6,500 nt of DNA from a bacterium (GCA_025453735.1 JALOPY010000251.1:1-6500), one strand, 5' to 3'; shown: positions 1 through 6,488, numbered from the stretch's first letter. Numbers and translations: made by a program. Notes: generated by a model from the letters alone, not told the origin.

Positions 1-1889
1 GAAATTTGATTCGCCAATATTTCTAATGTATGAATTTCCTCTGGGGACGGGATAAGCGCATCATTGGGATCATCCACCATAATGAATCCAATGATCTTGC
101 CGCGACGTTCGTAAATCGGAACGACTAAAAATGTCCACCAATGCCAATAATTCGCGCCAATGGCTTCTATTTTCGTGTCATAATAGATATCCTTCAATTT
201 CCGCAGCGCAGGCTCCATTGCGTTGATCAAATAGGATTTCCCACGACGATACTCTTTTTTCAGAACCGTCTGCAAATTAGCAACCGGCAGTGTGATCTCT
301 TTTAGCTGGATCGTTTTTATTCGATCATCACTGGCAACCGATTTAATTTCCAGACGTTTCGATTTGCGGCTGATAAGTCCCAGCATGACCAAATTGAAAT
401 CCAGAGAAAATTTTATGGACCAAACAATCTCTTTCATCATTTCCGAGATGCTCAGGTGCAATTTAAACAGATTGCTTGAAACCAGGAGCTGTTTTAAGCG
501 GCGATTTCGTTTTTCAAGTGATGCATAGCGATAAAAATTTTCGATTGCCAGGGACGCAAGGCTGGAAAAAATTTCCATGTTATAAAAAATCTCGCGGGAT
601 GGCAACTGTGGACTGAGCGGCTCGTCAACTGAGATATATCCAAAAGTTCGGTCCTGATGGTCGGTCAAATTGAAGATGATAATATCTTGTGGGTGCCAAT
701 AGCTGTTCATTCGGCGAGGCTGGTCACGACGCTCAGAAATCATCGGTCGCTGGGTATGATTCCCATTCAAATCCTGATTGTAATAAACTACTTTAACTTT
801 ATATTGATTGGTGAAGATCTGATTGATGACATCCTGAGGCACTTCCAAAATTCTGCCGTTGTCTTCTTTGCCATTGGTATAGCCAATCATGATCTGCTTC
901 AAAAATATCTTCCTGCGGCGATCGAGTATTGCCAGTGTCGCGCGTTTGAATTGAAAGAACTGGCATACCAGTTGTGATATTCGCTGCAATAAATGGTTAA
1001 AAGAATTATCAAGGCTGGAATTGATCAGCGCTACCATTTCATTGATCATTTTTGCCTGATCAAAGCTGGTGTGGACCGGCTGAGCGGAACCGTTGGATGA
1101 AGAATCAAATTCAAATCTGCCTTCATAATTAATAATTTCTCCGCTGCGACTGCGCATCGGCGAAAATGAAATCTCAACCAGTTTGCGATCACCATGTTTT
1201 CCAATAAGCTCAGTTCGAAAAGAATGTTGATTCGTCCCCATGTCGATTCTGGAAAGCCAGCGAAAGTATGAATTTTCTTGTTCAGGAGGAATCAGGTCAG
1301 CCAGCGTTAATTCTAATAACTCTTCTTCAGAATAATTTAACAGCTCTTGCAATAGTGTGTTTGCGCTGAGAAATTGTCCTTTGCGATCCAACAAGCAAAA
1401 TGCATTCTGGCTGCTCGTCTTTTCTTCGGTGATAATGTCATCCTCGACCATTTGAAATTGAGGCTGGCTTTCCTGAATTGGTTTTTTCCAGGTTGCTTGT
1501 GACGCTTTCGCTTTCCTCTTTTCCAGCACTTTGCTGACCGTAAAAGGCAGCGCGGTGAGATACCCGCGAGCTTTCATGATATAATCATAAGCTCCTTTTT
1601 CGATCGACTTGAAAGCTATGTCCTCACGATCTTCTTCCACAAGCATTACTATGGGCACATCGACTCCAGCGCCTACAATGCGGGTAAGAATATCTAATCC
1701 ATTTTTATCATCAATATCATAATCAAGTAGAAGCAGGTCGTAGTTATTATCAAGGAGTTTTTGAATGCACTCATCACCCGAGGTCGTAACATCAACCTCG
1801 TATGCTTCATCCTGGAATTGAAGCATTTTTCGTGCGATTTCAAGATAGGAGAGATTTTTATCTGCCAACAGCAGATGAATATTTTCCAT
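1..1889 (-). CDS. Response-regulator-type signalling protein, REC-PAS-GAF-GAF (3' end outside window)
   Basis: 629 codons are visible from an ATG at 1889 and the frame is still open at the left edge, so the C-terminus and output domain are missing. Residues 3-125 form a receiver domain: acidic D10, phospho-acceptor D56 in LLLLDYDI, and conserved K106 in DYIMKA. The usual Thr/Ser switch position is V84. A PAS domain covers about 158-260 (FCLLDRKGQFLSAN, later VEISFSPMRS). GAF 1 covers about 283-451 and GAF 2 about 472 to beyond 629. Both carry a YWH motif (397 and 581) exactly 20 residues before the G of a GY/GF-I-x-VD-E/D-P strand, so they look like tandem copies. No membrane segment or DNA-binding motif is visible, so it is probably a cytoplasmic phosphorelay or sensory protein. 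The missing end could hold a kinase, another PAS/GAF or an enzymatic output. A weak AGG lies 9 nt before the ATG. Domain calls are firm; the signal and the output are unknown. Confidence 0.88.
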   Translation of the reverse strand, partial: MENIHLLLADKNLSYLEIARKMLQFQDEAYEVDVTTSGDECIQKLLDNNYDLLLLDYDIDDKNGLDILTRIVGAGVDVPIVMLVEEDREDIAFKSIEKGAYDYIMKARGYLTALPFTVSKVLEKRKAKASQATWKKPIQESQPQFQMVEDDIITEEKTSSQNAFCLLDRKGQFLSANTLLQELLNYSEEELLELTLADLIPPEQENSYFRWLSRIDMGTNQHSFRTELIGKHGDRKLVEISFSPMRSRSGEIINYEGRFEFDSSSNGSAQPVHTSFDQAKMINEMVALINSSLDNSFNHLLQRISQLVCQFFQFKRATLAILDRRRKIFLKQIMIGYTNGKEDNGRILEVPQDVINQIFTNQYKVKVVYYNQDLNGNHTQRPMISERRDQPRRMNSYWHPQDIIIFNLTDHQDRTFGYISVDEPLSPQLPSREIFYNMEIFSSLASLAIENFYRYASLEKRNRRLKQLLVSSNLFKLHLSISEMMKEIVWSIKFSLDFNLVMLGLISRKSKRLEIKSVASDDRIKTIQLKEITLPVANLQTVLKKEYRRGKSYLINAMEPALRKLKDIYYDTKIEAIGANYWHWWTFLVVPIYERRGKIIGFIMVDDPNDALIPSPEEIHTLEILANQI

Positions 1890-1923
1890 TCAATTTGACC
1901 TATCTGTTTAAGCCAATAATTCG

Positions 1924-1951
1924 TTTATAATTAAACAAAATATTCAGTCAA
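1924..1951 (-). promoter_or_regulatory. Putative sigma-70-type promoter for the REC-PAS-GAF gene
   Basis: On the minus strand TTGACT (1951-1946) is followed by a 16-nt spacer and TATAAA (1929-1924), about 34 nt before the ATG at 1889. A second TTGACT lies immediately upstream (1957-1952), giving a tandem TTGACT repeat. This fits independent transcription of the signalling gene rather than simple read-through from the NIF3 gene. The call rests on consensus similarity alone. If the host belongs to a phylum with a divergent housekeeping sigma factor, the match may mean little. Confidence 0.4.
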
Positions 1952-1992
1952 AGTCAAGTGAAATTTTTGTTCAATTGCAATACCTGTTAGGC

Positions 1993-2739
1993 TTACACTG
2001 GATTGGGTATATCAACAAATTTGCAGCTCAGATGGAAATGCTGACTCAATTTTTCACCAAGCGCCTGGACGCCGAGCTTTTCGGTATTGTAATGTCCCGC
2101 ATGAATAAAATTCAATCCGACCTCCTCAAGCTCCCGAACCACGTTTTCTCGCATGTCGCCACCCAGAAAGGTATCTGCTTTGGAGTCAAGCGCCAGTTGA
2201 TAATAACGTGAACTGCCGCCGCTGAGAATCAAGATGCGACTCACATTCGGTGCGCCAAACGGAAATGCGAGCGATTTGGTTTGCAGCTCTTGATCTACAA
2301 ATTCAACAAATTTCTCGAACGTCATCGCTGATTTCAAATGGCCTAAAAAGCCAACTTCAACCGGCTGATTTGGGTGAATATGCAATTTTTTCATAATCAT
2401 GGCATTGTTGCCGATTTCAGGATGGGCATCCAGCGGAAGGTGATACGCGACCAGATTAATATCATTTTTCATCAGCAGCGCCATGCGTCTGCCATGAAGT
2501 CCGGTGAGAAGATAGGGCGCAGGCGCATTTTTCCAGAATGCGCCATGGTGAACGATCACCAGATCGGCGTGTTCTTCAATCGCTGCCTGGAATAGTCGTT
2601 CGCTAACACTCACGCCCAGCACGATTTTTTTTACAACCTCCCTGCCCTCGACCTGCAATCCGTTCAGGCTGAGATCATCAAATTCCTTGACGTTTAACAG
2701 ATTATTGCAAAATTCAATTATCTCATTTCGTTTTGCCAT
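1993..2739 (-). CDS. NIF3/YbgI family (DUF34) dinuclear metal-binding protein
   Basis: This 248-residue protein has the full length of a compact bacterial NIF3/YbgI protein. The predicted two-metal site is intact: H64 and H65 in VIVHHG, D104 in YHLPLDAH, and H216 and E220 in HAGHYNTE. The family signatures NGLQVEG (26-32) and FLGGD (191-195) are also present. Family members form toroidal hexamers of cytoplasmic subunits. They are often labelled 'GTP cyclohydrolase 1 type 2', but that activity is poorly supported for the family, and a metal-handling role has been proposed. The larger forms with an inserted PII-like domain are about 370 residues, so this is the short type. The ATG lies 3 nt after the nitroreductase stop, and its GGGAG (2750-2746) sits inside the last codons of that gene, which predicts translational coupling. 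The family call is very secure; the biochemical role is open. Confidence 0.95.
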   Translation of the reverse strand: MAKRNEIIEFCNNLLNVKEFDDLSLNGLQVEGREVVKKIVLGVSVSERLFQAAIEEHADLVIVHHGAFWKNAPAPYLLTGLHGRRMALLMKNDINLVAYHLPLDAHPEIGNNAMIMKKLHIHPNQPVEVGFLGHLKSAMTFEKFVEFVDQELQTKSLAFPFGAPNVSRILILSGGSSRYYQLALDSKADTFLGGDMRENVVRELEEVGLNFIHAGHYNTEKLGVQALGEKLSQHFHLSCKFVDIPNPV

Positions 2740-2742
2740 ACC

Positions 2743-3294
2743 TTACTCCCACCGATTCATGGAATAGATTTCGGATAATGGTTTTCGATCATAGCTTTTC
2801 ACCACGCTTTTGGTAATTTTGCCGACGATTCCCTCTTTTCCCGCCGGATAACCCAGCGCGGTCAGCGCCACGACGCGAAAATTATCAGGAATTTCAAGCA
2901 AAGTTTTCACCTTATCTTCTTCAAAACCGCCGATCCAGCAGGTGCCCAATCCCAATGCCGTTGCCGCCAGAATCACATGTTCCATCGCAATCGCGACATC
3001 GACCAAATAATAATGCTGATCATTCCGATGTCCGCTCCGGGTTGGATCGGCGCACGCGACAATTATCGCGTATTCTTTTCCCATCCAGGATTGATTGAAC
3101 ACGCTGGTGTTGCGGATTAGCTCTTTTTTCCTGGTTGGATCAGCAACAACGATAAATTTCCAGCACTGCCCATTGCGCCAGGATGGTGCGAGCCGGGCGG
3201 CTGTCATGATCGCTTCTAATTTTTCCGGCTCGACTGGCTGATCGATATATTTGCGGATGCTATTTCTGGTTTTGATGACGTCAAAAAAATCCAT
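2743..3294 (-). CDS. Nitroreductase family FMN oxidoreductase
   Basis: A 183-residue protein starting MDFFDVIKTRNSIRKY. FMN phosphate contacts of the family are expected at R10, S12 and R14 (RNSIRKY). APSWRNGQCWKF (36-47) is the second flavin-binding stretch, and GLGTCWIGGF (115-124) is the conserved segment near the flavin ring and dimer interface. Such proteins are cytoplasmic homodimers that use NAD(P)H or another donor to reduce nitro groups, quinones or enones; the real substrate cannot be read from sequence. The frame extends upstream to a TTG at 3330 overlapping the DUF362 gene, and another ATG is at 3303. I prefer 3294 because AGGA (3306-3303) lies 8 nt before it and the family typically begins here. 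The preceding gene encodes a double ferredoxin, so an iron-sulfur electron donor is plausible. The NIF3-family gene follows after 3 nt. Confidence 0.93.
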   Translation of the reverse strand: MDFFDVIKTRNSIRKYIDQPVEPEKLEAIMTAARLAPSWRNGQCWKFIVVADPTRKKELIRNTSVFNQSWMGKEYAIIVACADPTRSGHRNDQHYYLVDVAIAMEHVILAATALGLGTCWIGGFEEDKVKTLLEIPDNFRVVALTALGYPAGKEGIVGKITKSVVKSYDRKPLSEIYSMNRWE

Positions 3295-3302
3295 TTTTCT
3301 CA

Positions 3303-3306
3303 TCCT
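3303..3306 (-). promoter_or_regulatory. Ribosome binding site that sets the nitroreductase start
   Basis: AGGA on the minus strand lies 8 nt before the ATG at 3294. It overlaps the alternative ATG at 3303 and leaves no usable site for that codon, and the TTG at 3330 has no purine-rich site at a good distance. It lies just downstream of the DUF362 stop (3316-3314), as expected for closely packed operon genes. Confidence 0.55.
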
Positions 3307-3313
3307 GGTTTTA

Positions 3314-4396
3314 TCAACTTTGCTGATCAATTTTTATTAATTCATAGTCCATTTTCCCCAGCCCGATCCCCTCACCATGCACCAACTGAACGGTCGGATC
3401 AATCGAAGGGTAGGATTGCGAGACCAGGGTCTTCCCCGAATATTGTTCTACCAAATCGAGACTCGCTTTGTCGATTGCCACCGGATCTTTGCTGGCAAGA
3501 ATGCCAATATCGGCGGTGATTGGCTGTTGCACCCCCCCCACGCAGTCACAATCGCTGGTAATATTCATCAAAAAATTTAAATAGGCGACCTTATCTTTTT
3601 TCTGAATAACTGCGCCCAGGGCATGTTCCGCCATCTTTTGTTGCAGCAGGTCATTCGATGTTTTCCAATTGTATTTTACCGCGTTGAAATTGCAGACCGT
3701 GAGACATTCGCCGCAGCCGATGCAAATTTTTTCATTGATCACCGCCACACTGCCGTTCATTGTAATCGCATTTTCCGGGCACCAGAGCATGCATTGCCCA
3801 CAGCCAGTGCATTTGGTGATTTCGACGCGCGGCTTCATCGAGGAATGCTGGCGCAATTTGCCTTTGCGACTGGCAAGCCCCATGCCGATATTTTTGATTG
3901 CCCCGCCAATGCCAGATGCCATGTGTCCGGTGACATGCGTCACCACCAGCAAGGCATTGGTCATCATGGCGTCGGCGGCAATCGATACTTTTTTGAACAG
4001 TTTGCCGGGAATTTTCACTTCGATTTCATTGCTGCCCCGCAAGCCATCCGCGATGATGATTGGGATGCCGGTTTTTGCCGGGCTGAATCCCTGTTTTTCA
4101 GCCAATAAAATATGATTCACTGCATCCGAGCGCTTGCTTTTATAGAGCACGCATGTTTCGGTAAAAAAAGGTTTTGTTAGGTCCTTTTTCAGCGCGCCAA
4201 TAATCGGGGTCAAATATTGAGCCGGGACATGGGTGGTGTTTCCTTCCTCCCCGAAATGAATTTTGATGGCGACCAGATCCATCGGCTCAAAGCAAGCGTT
4301 CAAATTCGCCTGCTGATAGAGCGTCAACAACTTGGTGTGAATTATCTCCAAGCTTTCGCTGGATGATGCGGGGATGAAATAGACTTGTGATTTCAC
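3314..4396 (-). CDS. DUF362 Fe-S protein with two [4Fe-4S] ferredoxin motifs
   Basis: A 360-residue protein of the DUF362 family (COG2768-like 'Fe-S center protein'). A DUF362 region surrounds a central bacterial-type ferredoxin insert. The insert carries C196-x2-C199-x2-C202-x3-C206-P and C225-x2-C228-x2-C231-x3-C235, where the second motif ends in Asn instead of Pro. Other family-like stretches are VAIKIHFGE (42-50), a Gly-rich GIGGAIKNIGMGLASRKGK (162-180), SDCDCVGG (281-288) and DIGILASKDPVAID (296-309). No signal peptide or membrane segment is seen, so it should be a cytoplasmic electron carrier or Fe-S enzyme; no reaction is established for this type. The start is GTG at 4396 with a strong GAGGAG (4409-4404) 7 nt upstream and no competing ATG. 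A run of eight G (coding strand) at 3539-3532 encodes Gly287-Gly288. The gene heads a unit with the nitroreductase and NIF3-family genes. Confidence 0.94.
   Translation of the reverse strand: MKSQVYFIPASSSESLEIIHTKLLTLYQQANLNACFEPMDLVAIKIHFGEEGNTTHVPAQYLTPIIGALKKDLTKPFFTETCVLYKSKRSDAVNHILLAEKQGFSPAKTGIPIIIADGLRGSNEIEVKIPGKLFKKVSIAADAMMTNALLVVTHVTGHMASGIGGAIKNIGMGLASRKGKLRQHSSMKPRVEITKCTGCGQCMLWCPENAITMNGSVAVINEKICIGCGECLTVCNFNAVKYNWKTSNDLLQQKMAEHALGAVIQKKDKVAYLNFLMNITSDCDCVGGVQQPITADIGILASKDPVAIDKASLDLVEQYSGKTLVSQSYPSIDPTVQLVHGEGIGLGKMDYELIKIDQQS
3532..3539 (-). repeat. Mononucleotide tract (G8 on the coding strand) inside the DUF362 gene
   Basis: Eight consecutive C on the plus strand, read as G8 in the gene, encode the two Gly of CVGGV just after the C283/C285 pair. 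The frame is open through it as given. Tracts of this length can slip during replication, or cause sequencing errors. A one-base change would remove the last fifth of the protein. Confidence 0.9.
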
Positions 4397-4403
4397 TATG
4401 TAT

Positions 4404-4409
4404 CTCCTC
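4404..4409 (-). promoter_or_regulatory. Strong ribosome binding site that sets the GTG start of the DUF362 gene
   Basis: GAGGAG on the minus strand stands 7 nt before GTG at 4396. It is the best Shine-Dalgarno match in the window and supports a GTG initiator where no nearby in-frame ATG exists. It follows a roughly 100-nt gap after the RadC-like gene, so translation of the three-gene unit is probably initiated independently here. Confidence 0.75.
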
Positions 4410-4497
4410 GAATAACGATATTCACATCAATGCTAAGACTATTTCTCATAAAATACTATTTACAATGCTTCTTGTTTTGTATTTCGATACCTAATAT

Positions 4498-4857
4498 TTA
4501 TAAACATCCAAATACTTCCCTGTGTAATTCTTGATCATACTTAAGCTTGTTTACTGCCATATCAACCCATCGCTTTGCAAATTCCATAGCGGCAGCAAGT
4601 CGAACAACTTTACTTTTACCCATTCCTTTAATCTTTAAAAACTTTTCTAATGGTTGATCGGCTAAGCCTTCATAATTTCTAAATTCTTCTATAATATCCG
4701 CAGCGATTTCTTCGGCAGATTTATCATGAATACCTGGAGAAATCAAAAGAGATAATATTTCTCTATTTGAGAGGTTTGCTGGACCAAGTTCATATAGCTT
4801 TTCCTCAACAGTCGACCACTGAACTTTCGACATACGTCTATAATGTTTTGGGTGCAT
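4498..4857 (-). CDS. Stand-alone RadC N-terminal domain (UPF0758, helix-hairpin-helix) protein
   Basis: A 119-residue protein. Residues 18-96 match the N-terminal part of RadC: VEEKLYELGPANLSNREILS, then LLISPG (37-42), then the helix-hairpin-helix LKIKGMGKSKVVRLAAAM (74-91). Full RadC proteins are about 220-230 residues and continue into a JAMM/MPN metalloprotease-like domain with HNHPSG. Here the protein ends with a 23-residue charged tail, and the 101 bases before the next gene hold no trace of that domain, so this is a single-domain form. A non-specific DNA-binding role through the HhH fold is a reasonable inference; RadC itself has no settled function despite its 'DNA repair' name. G+C of the gene is about 36% by count, clearly below nearby genes (45-50% in sampled rows), and A/T-ending codons dominate, which suggests horizontal gain. 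AAAGGA (4872-4867) lies 9 nt before the ATG. Its gene follows the SPOR gene after 34 nt. Confidence 0.82.
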   Translation of the reverse strand: MHPKHYRRMSKVQWSTVEEKLYELGPANLSNREILSLLISPGIHDKSAEEIAADIIEEFRNYEGLADQPLEKFLKIKGMGKSKVVRLAAAMEFAKRWVDMAVNKLKYDQELHREVFGCL

Positions 4858-4891
4858 TTTTTAATTTCCTTTCAAGATTAAAATTTAGACC

Positions 4892-6295
4892 TCACCAGAT
4901 CTCCCGCTCTGGAATATTATTCATCTCCTCCACTATAATTCTAACTTTTTGATTCAGCTCGACGAGCAAAATCCGGCTCCTCAAATAACCATCCATGCGA
5001 TATTCAATCAGCGCGGTCTTATCGCCAAATGATTTTTGTTCTTCGGATCGCATCGAATTGAAATAATCATACGCATCAGTCATTTTATCGATCCAGAACT
5101 CGAATCCCTTCTTTTTCATTTCCTCGCCAGCAAATTGGGCTTGTTCCCTGGCAAAGAATCCACCAACCCGAATGCGGTAGCCTGCTTTTGATTGATCTTT
5201 AAAATATTTCATCCGGGCGTGAAAGCCAGATTTTTGCAATTTGGAAATGAGCTGTTCTGCCAAATGTTTTTCAGGCTCAAAGCCAACCTGAAGCTCATAT
5301 TTTGGCAGGTCAAGATTAATCCCTTTGCACCATGCTGGAATCTGCCAGCGATCGATTTTTTTATCGACGCTCAAATCGAGATTGCGCAAAAACAAGCCAT
5401 CCTCAGTCAGGCAAATATATTGTTTCGCATCCAGCCAGGAAATGGAGAAGTAACGCTTAGGTTCGATGGCGATCAACTTTTTCGACGCCAAAGGAATTCG
5501 AAATGTTTGGTGTTCACCTTGCTGAAAAACAGAAACGATCAGTTCCGTGCTATCCGGATTGGCGCTCAACAATCTTGGTCGGCAGCGCTCGATCAGCACC
5601 GAATGAACCGCGCTTTTTCGAGATGGCTGATAGACAAGCTTGAAATTTCCTGGGTCATCAGCATCGGGCTGGGATAAAAATTCGAAGCGAATGTCCTTTA
5701 TTTTTATTTCAGTCTGGAGCTTGCCTTTCATCTCATCCACGGGAAGGTCGAAGCGTGACGAGCGAGATTTGTTCCAGCTTTTTTTTGCTGCAAACCACTC
5801 GATGGATTGCGAAGAAAATCGCGGCGCTGAAATCCGAAACGTCTCCTGAACCGTTTTCGTGTTCGTGGATTCATAGCGATCAATATAAATAGTTGATCCG
5901 TCTTTCAGAAAACCAAAATCCTGAAAAAACCAGGTCGCCGCGGGATTGCGGAAGTAGAGCTGCACCGCTTGATTGTTTTCTTGCAATGAAACCAGGAATA
6001 ACCCGTAGCTGCTAGAGAAGAGCAGGTATTTTTTATTTTTAGAGATAATGAATCGTTCCGGCTGTGGGTCGAGACAGGTCAATCGATCGCTCTTGAAATT
6101 TTTCAGCAGCAGATTCGTTCTAATCTGTTCCGGATTCGATTCATCCAGCAAGACACAGCGAAACGCCAATTGATTGCCATCATCAGACCAGGTAAGCTGA
6201 TCGAAGCAGGTAAACTGAACAAATTGTTCTTGTGAAAATCCAAGTGAAGCAATTAACAAGATGAAAAGCCATGAACAAAAAATACGGATACCCAT
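4892..6295 (-). CDS. Secreted TolB-like beta-propeller protein with C-terminal SPOR domain
   Basis: With ATG at 6295 the protein has 467 residues. Residues 1-21 look like a Sec signal peptide: one Arg, then a hydrophobic run (WLFILLIASLG), with likely cleavage at GFS|QEQ. There is no lipobox Cys, so it should be periplasmic and soluble. From about 27 to 325 the sequence is rich in short beta strands. LTWSDDGNQLAF (34-45) is a classic TolB/PD40 propeller strand, and KNKKYLLFSSSYGLFLVSL (86-104) a likely second blade; later blades are diverged. SPOR is clear at about 332-405: YELQVGF, LISKLQKSGFHA, then GYRIRVGGFFAREQA. SPOR domains bind glycan strands lacking stem peptides, usually at division septa. 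A charged tail of about 60 residues follows. An in-frame TTG extends the frame to 6403, but it lacks a ribosome site and the likely promoter lies inside that extension; GAGGG (6304-6300) stands 4 nt before 6295. A cell-envelope role is inferred; the propeller's partner is unknown. Confidence 0.85.
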   Translation of the reverse strand: MGIRIFCSWLFILLIASLGFSQEQFVQFTCFDQLTWSDDGNQLAFRCVLLDESNPEQIRTNLLLKNFKSDRLTCLDPQPERFIISKNKKYLLFSSSYGLFLVSLQENNQAVQLYFRNPAATWFFQDFGFLKDGSTIYIDRYESTNTKTVQETFRISAPRFSSQSIEWFAAKKSWNKSRSSRFDLPVDEMKGKLQTEIKIKDIRFEFLSQPDADDPGNFKLVYQPSRKSAVHSVLIERCRPRLLSANPDSTELIVSVFQQGEHQTFRIPLASKKLIAIEPKRYFSISWLDAKQYICLTEDGLFLRNLDLSVDKKIDRWQIPAWCKGINLDLPKYELQVGFEPEKHLAEQLISKLQKSGFHARMKYFKDQSKAGYRIRVGGFFAREQAQFAGEEMKKKGFEFWIDKMTDAYDYFNSMRSEEQKSFGDKTALIEYRMDGYLRSRILLVELNQKVRIIVEEMNNIPEREIW

Positions 6296-6299
6296 TGTT

Positions 6300-6304
6300 C
6301 CCTC
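6300..6304 (-). promoter_or_regulatory. Ribosome binding site for the SPOR protein
   Basis: GAGGG on the minus strand lies 4 nt before the ATG at 6295. It settles the start in favour of the codon directly before the signal peptide, rather than the TTG at 6403, which is preceded only by AT-rich sequence. Confidence 0.6.
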
Positions 6305-6353
6305 ATTTTTTTTCCAGATCTTTGCTGCAGACTGCTTAAAAAACTCTGGTATG

Positions 6354-6382
6354 AAATTAATAAAATCTTGTTTAAATGTCAA
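6354..6382 (-). promoter_or_regulatory. Putative promoter of the SPOR gene (perfect -35 box)
   Basis: On the minus strand TTGACA (6382-6377) is a perfect -35 consensus, followed 17 nt later by TAATTT (6359-6354), a weak -10 match. TATTAA at a 14-nt spacing is an alternative. The surroundings are AT-rich. A start about 7 nt further on would leave a leader of roughly 50 nt before the ATG at 6295. It may drive the SPOR gene and, by read-through, the RadC-like gene. Confidence 0.5.
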
Positions 6383-6459
6383 CTTGTTTTTCTTAGTTCC
6401 CAAAAATTATATTGATATTTTGATAGAGTTTTGATAAATTGAATGCCATGAGAATAAAT

Positions 6460-6488
6460 CTTTCCGAAAGTTTCAAGCCTTCGGAAGG
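6460..6488. repeat. Imperfect palindrome with two self-symmetric arms
   Basis: CTTTCCGAAAG (6460-6470) and CCTTCGGAAGG (6478-6488) can pair as an 11-bp stem with one mismatch and one G-T wobble around a 7-nt loop. Each arm is also an odd palindrome in itself (CTTTC-C-GAAAG and CCTTC-G-GAAGG). It lies in the gap upstream of the SPOR gene. No T-run follows on either strand (ATTTATT on the minus strand, TCAGGA on the plus), so it is a poor intrinsic terminator. An operator, an RNA structure or a REP-like intergenic repeat are alternatives. Confidence 0.6.

Noticed and set aside
657..977. Plus-strand open frame of 106 residues
   Set aside because: It lies antisense to the PAS-GAF gene, whose frame is continuous and domain-rich; no independent coding signal was seen.
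1975..2595. Plus-strand open frames opposite the NIF3-family gene
   Set aside because: They are shadows of a gene with all metal ligands intact.
3623..4115. Two overlapping plus-strand open frames of about 150-160 residues opposite the DUF362 gene
   Set aside because: They are antisense to a gene with clear ferredoxin motifs. The predicted proteins are rich in His, Cys and Phe without any family pattern, and no ribosome site precedes them.
4436..4465. Promoter for the DUF362 unit (TTGTAA, 18 nt, TAGTCT on the minus strand)
   Set aside because: Both boxes are poor and the region is AT-rich, so chance matches are expected. A promoter may exist here but cannot be placed.
4475..4490. Possible terminator after the RadC-like gene (GTAT-CGAA-ATAC)
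   Set aside because: The stem is only 4 bp and no T-run follows on the minus strand.
4397..4497. Remnant of a RadC JAMM domain beyond the stop codon
   Set aside because: The 101 bases show no HNHPSG-like or other JAMM coding in any minus-strand frame and are too few to hold the domain.
5192..5849. Plus-strand open frames opposite the SPOR gene
   Set aside because: They are antisense shadows; their products are mixtures without recognisable domains.
6296..6403. N-terminal extension of the SPOR protein from a TTG codon
   Set aside because: It would bury the signal peptide 36 residues inside, has no ribosome site and overlaps the best promoter-like site.
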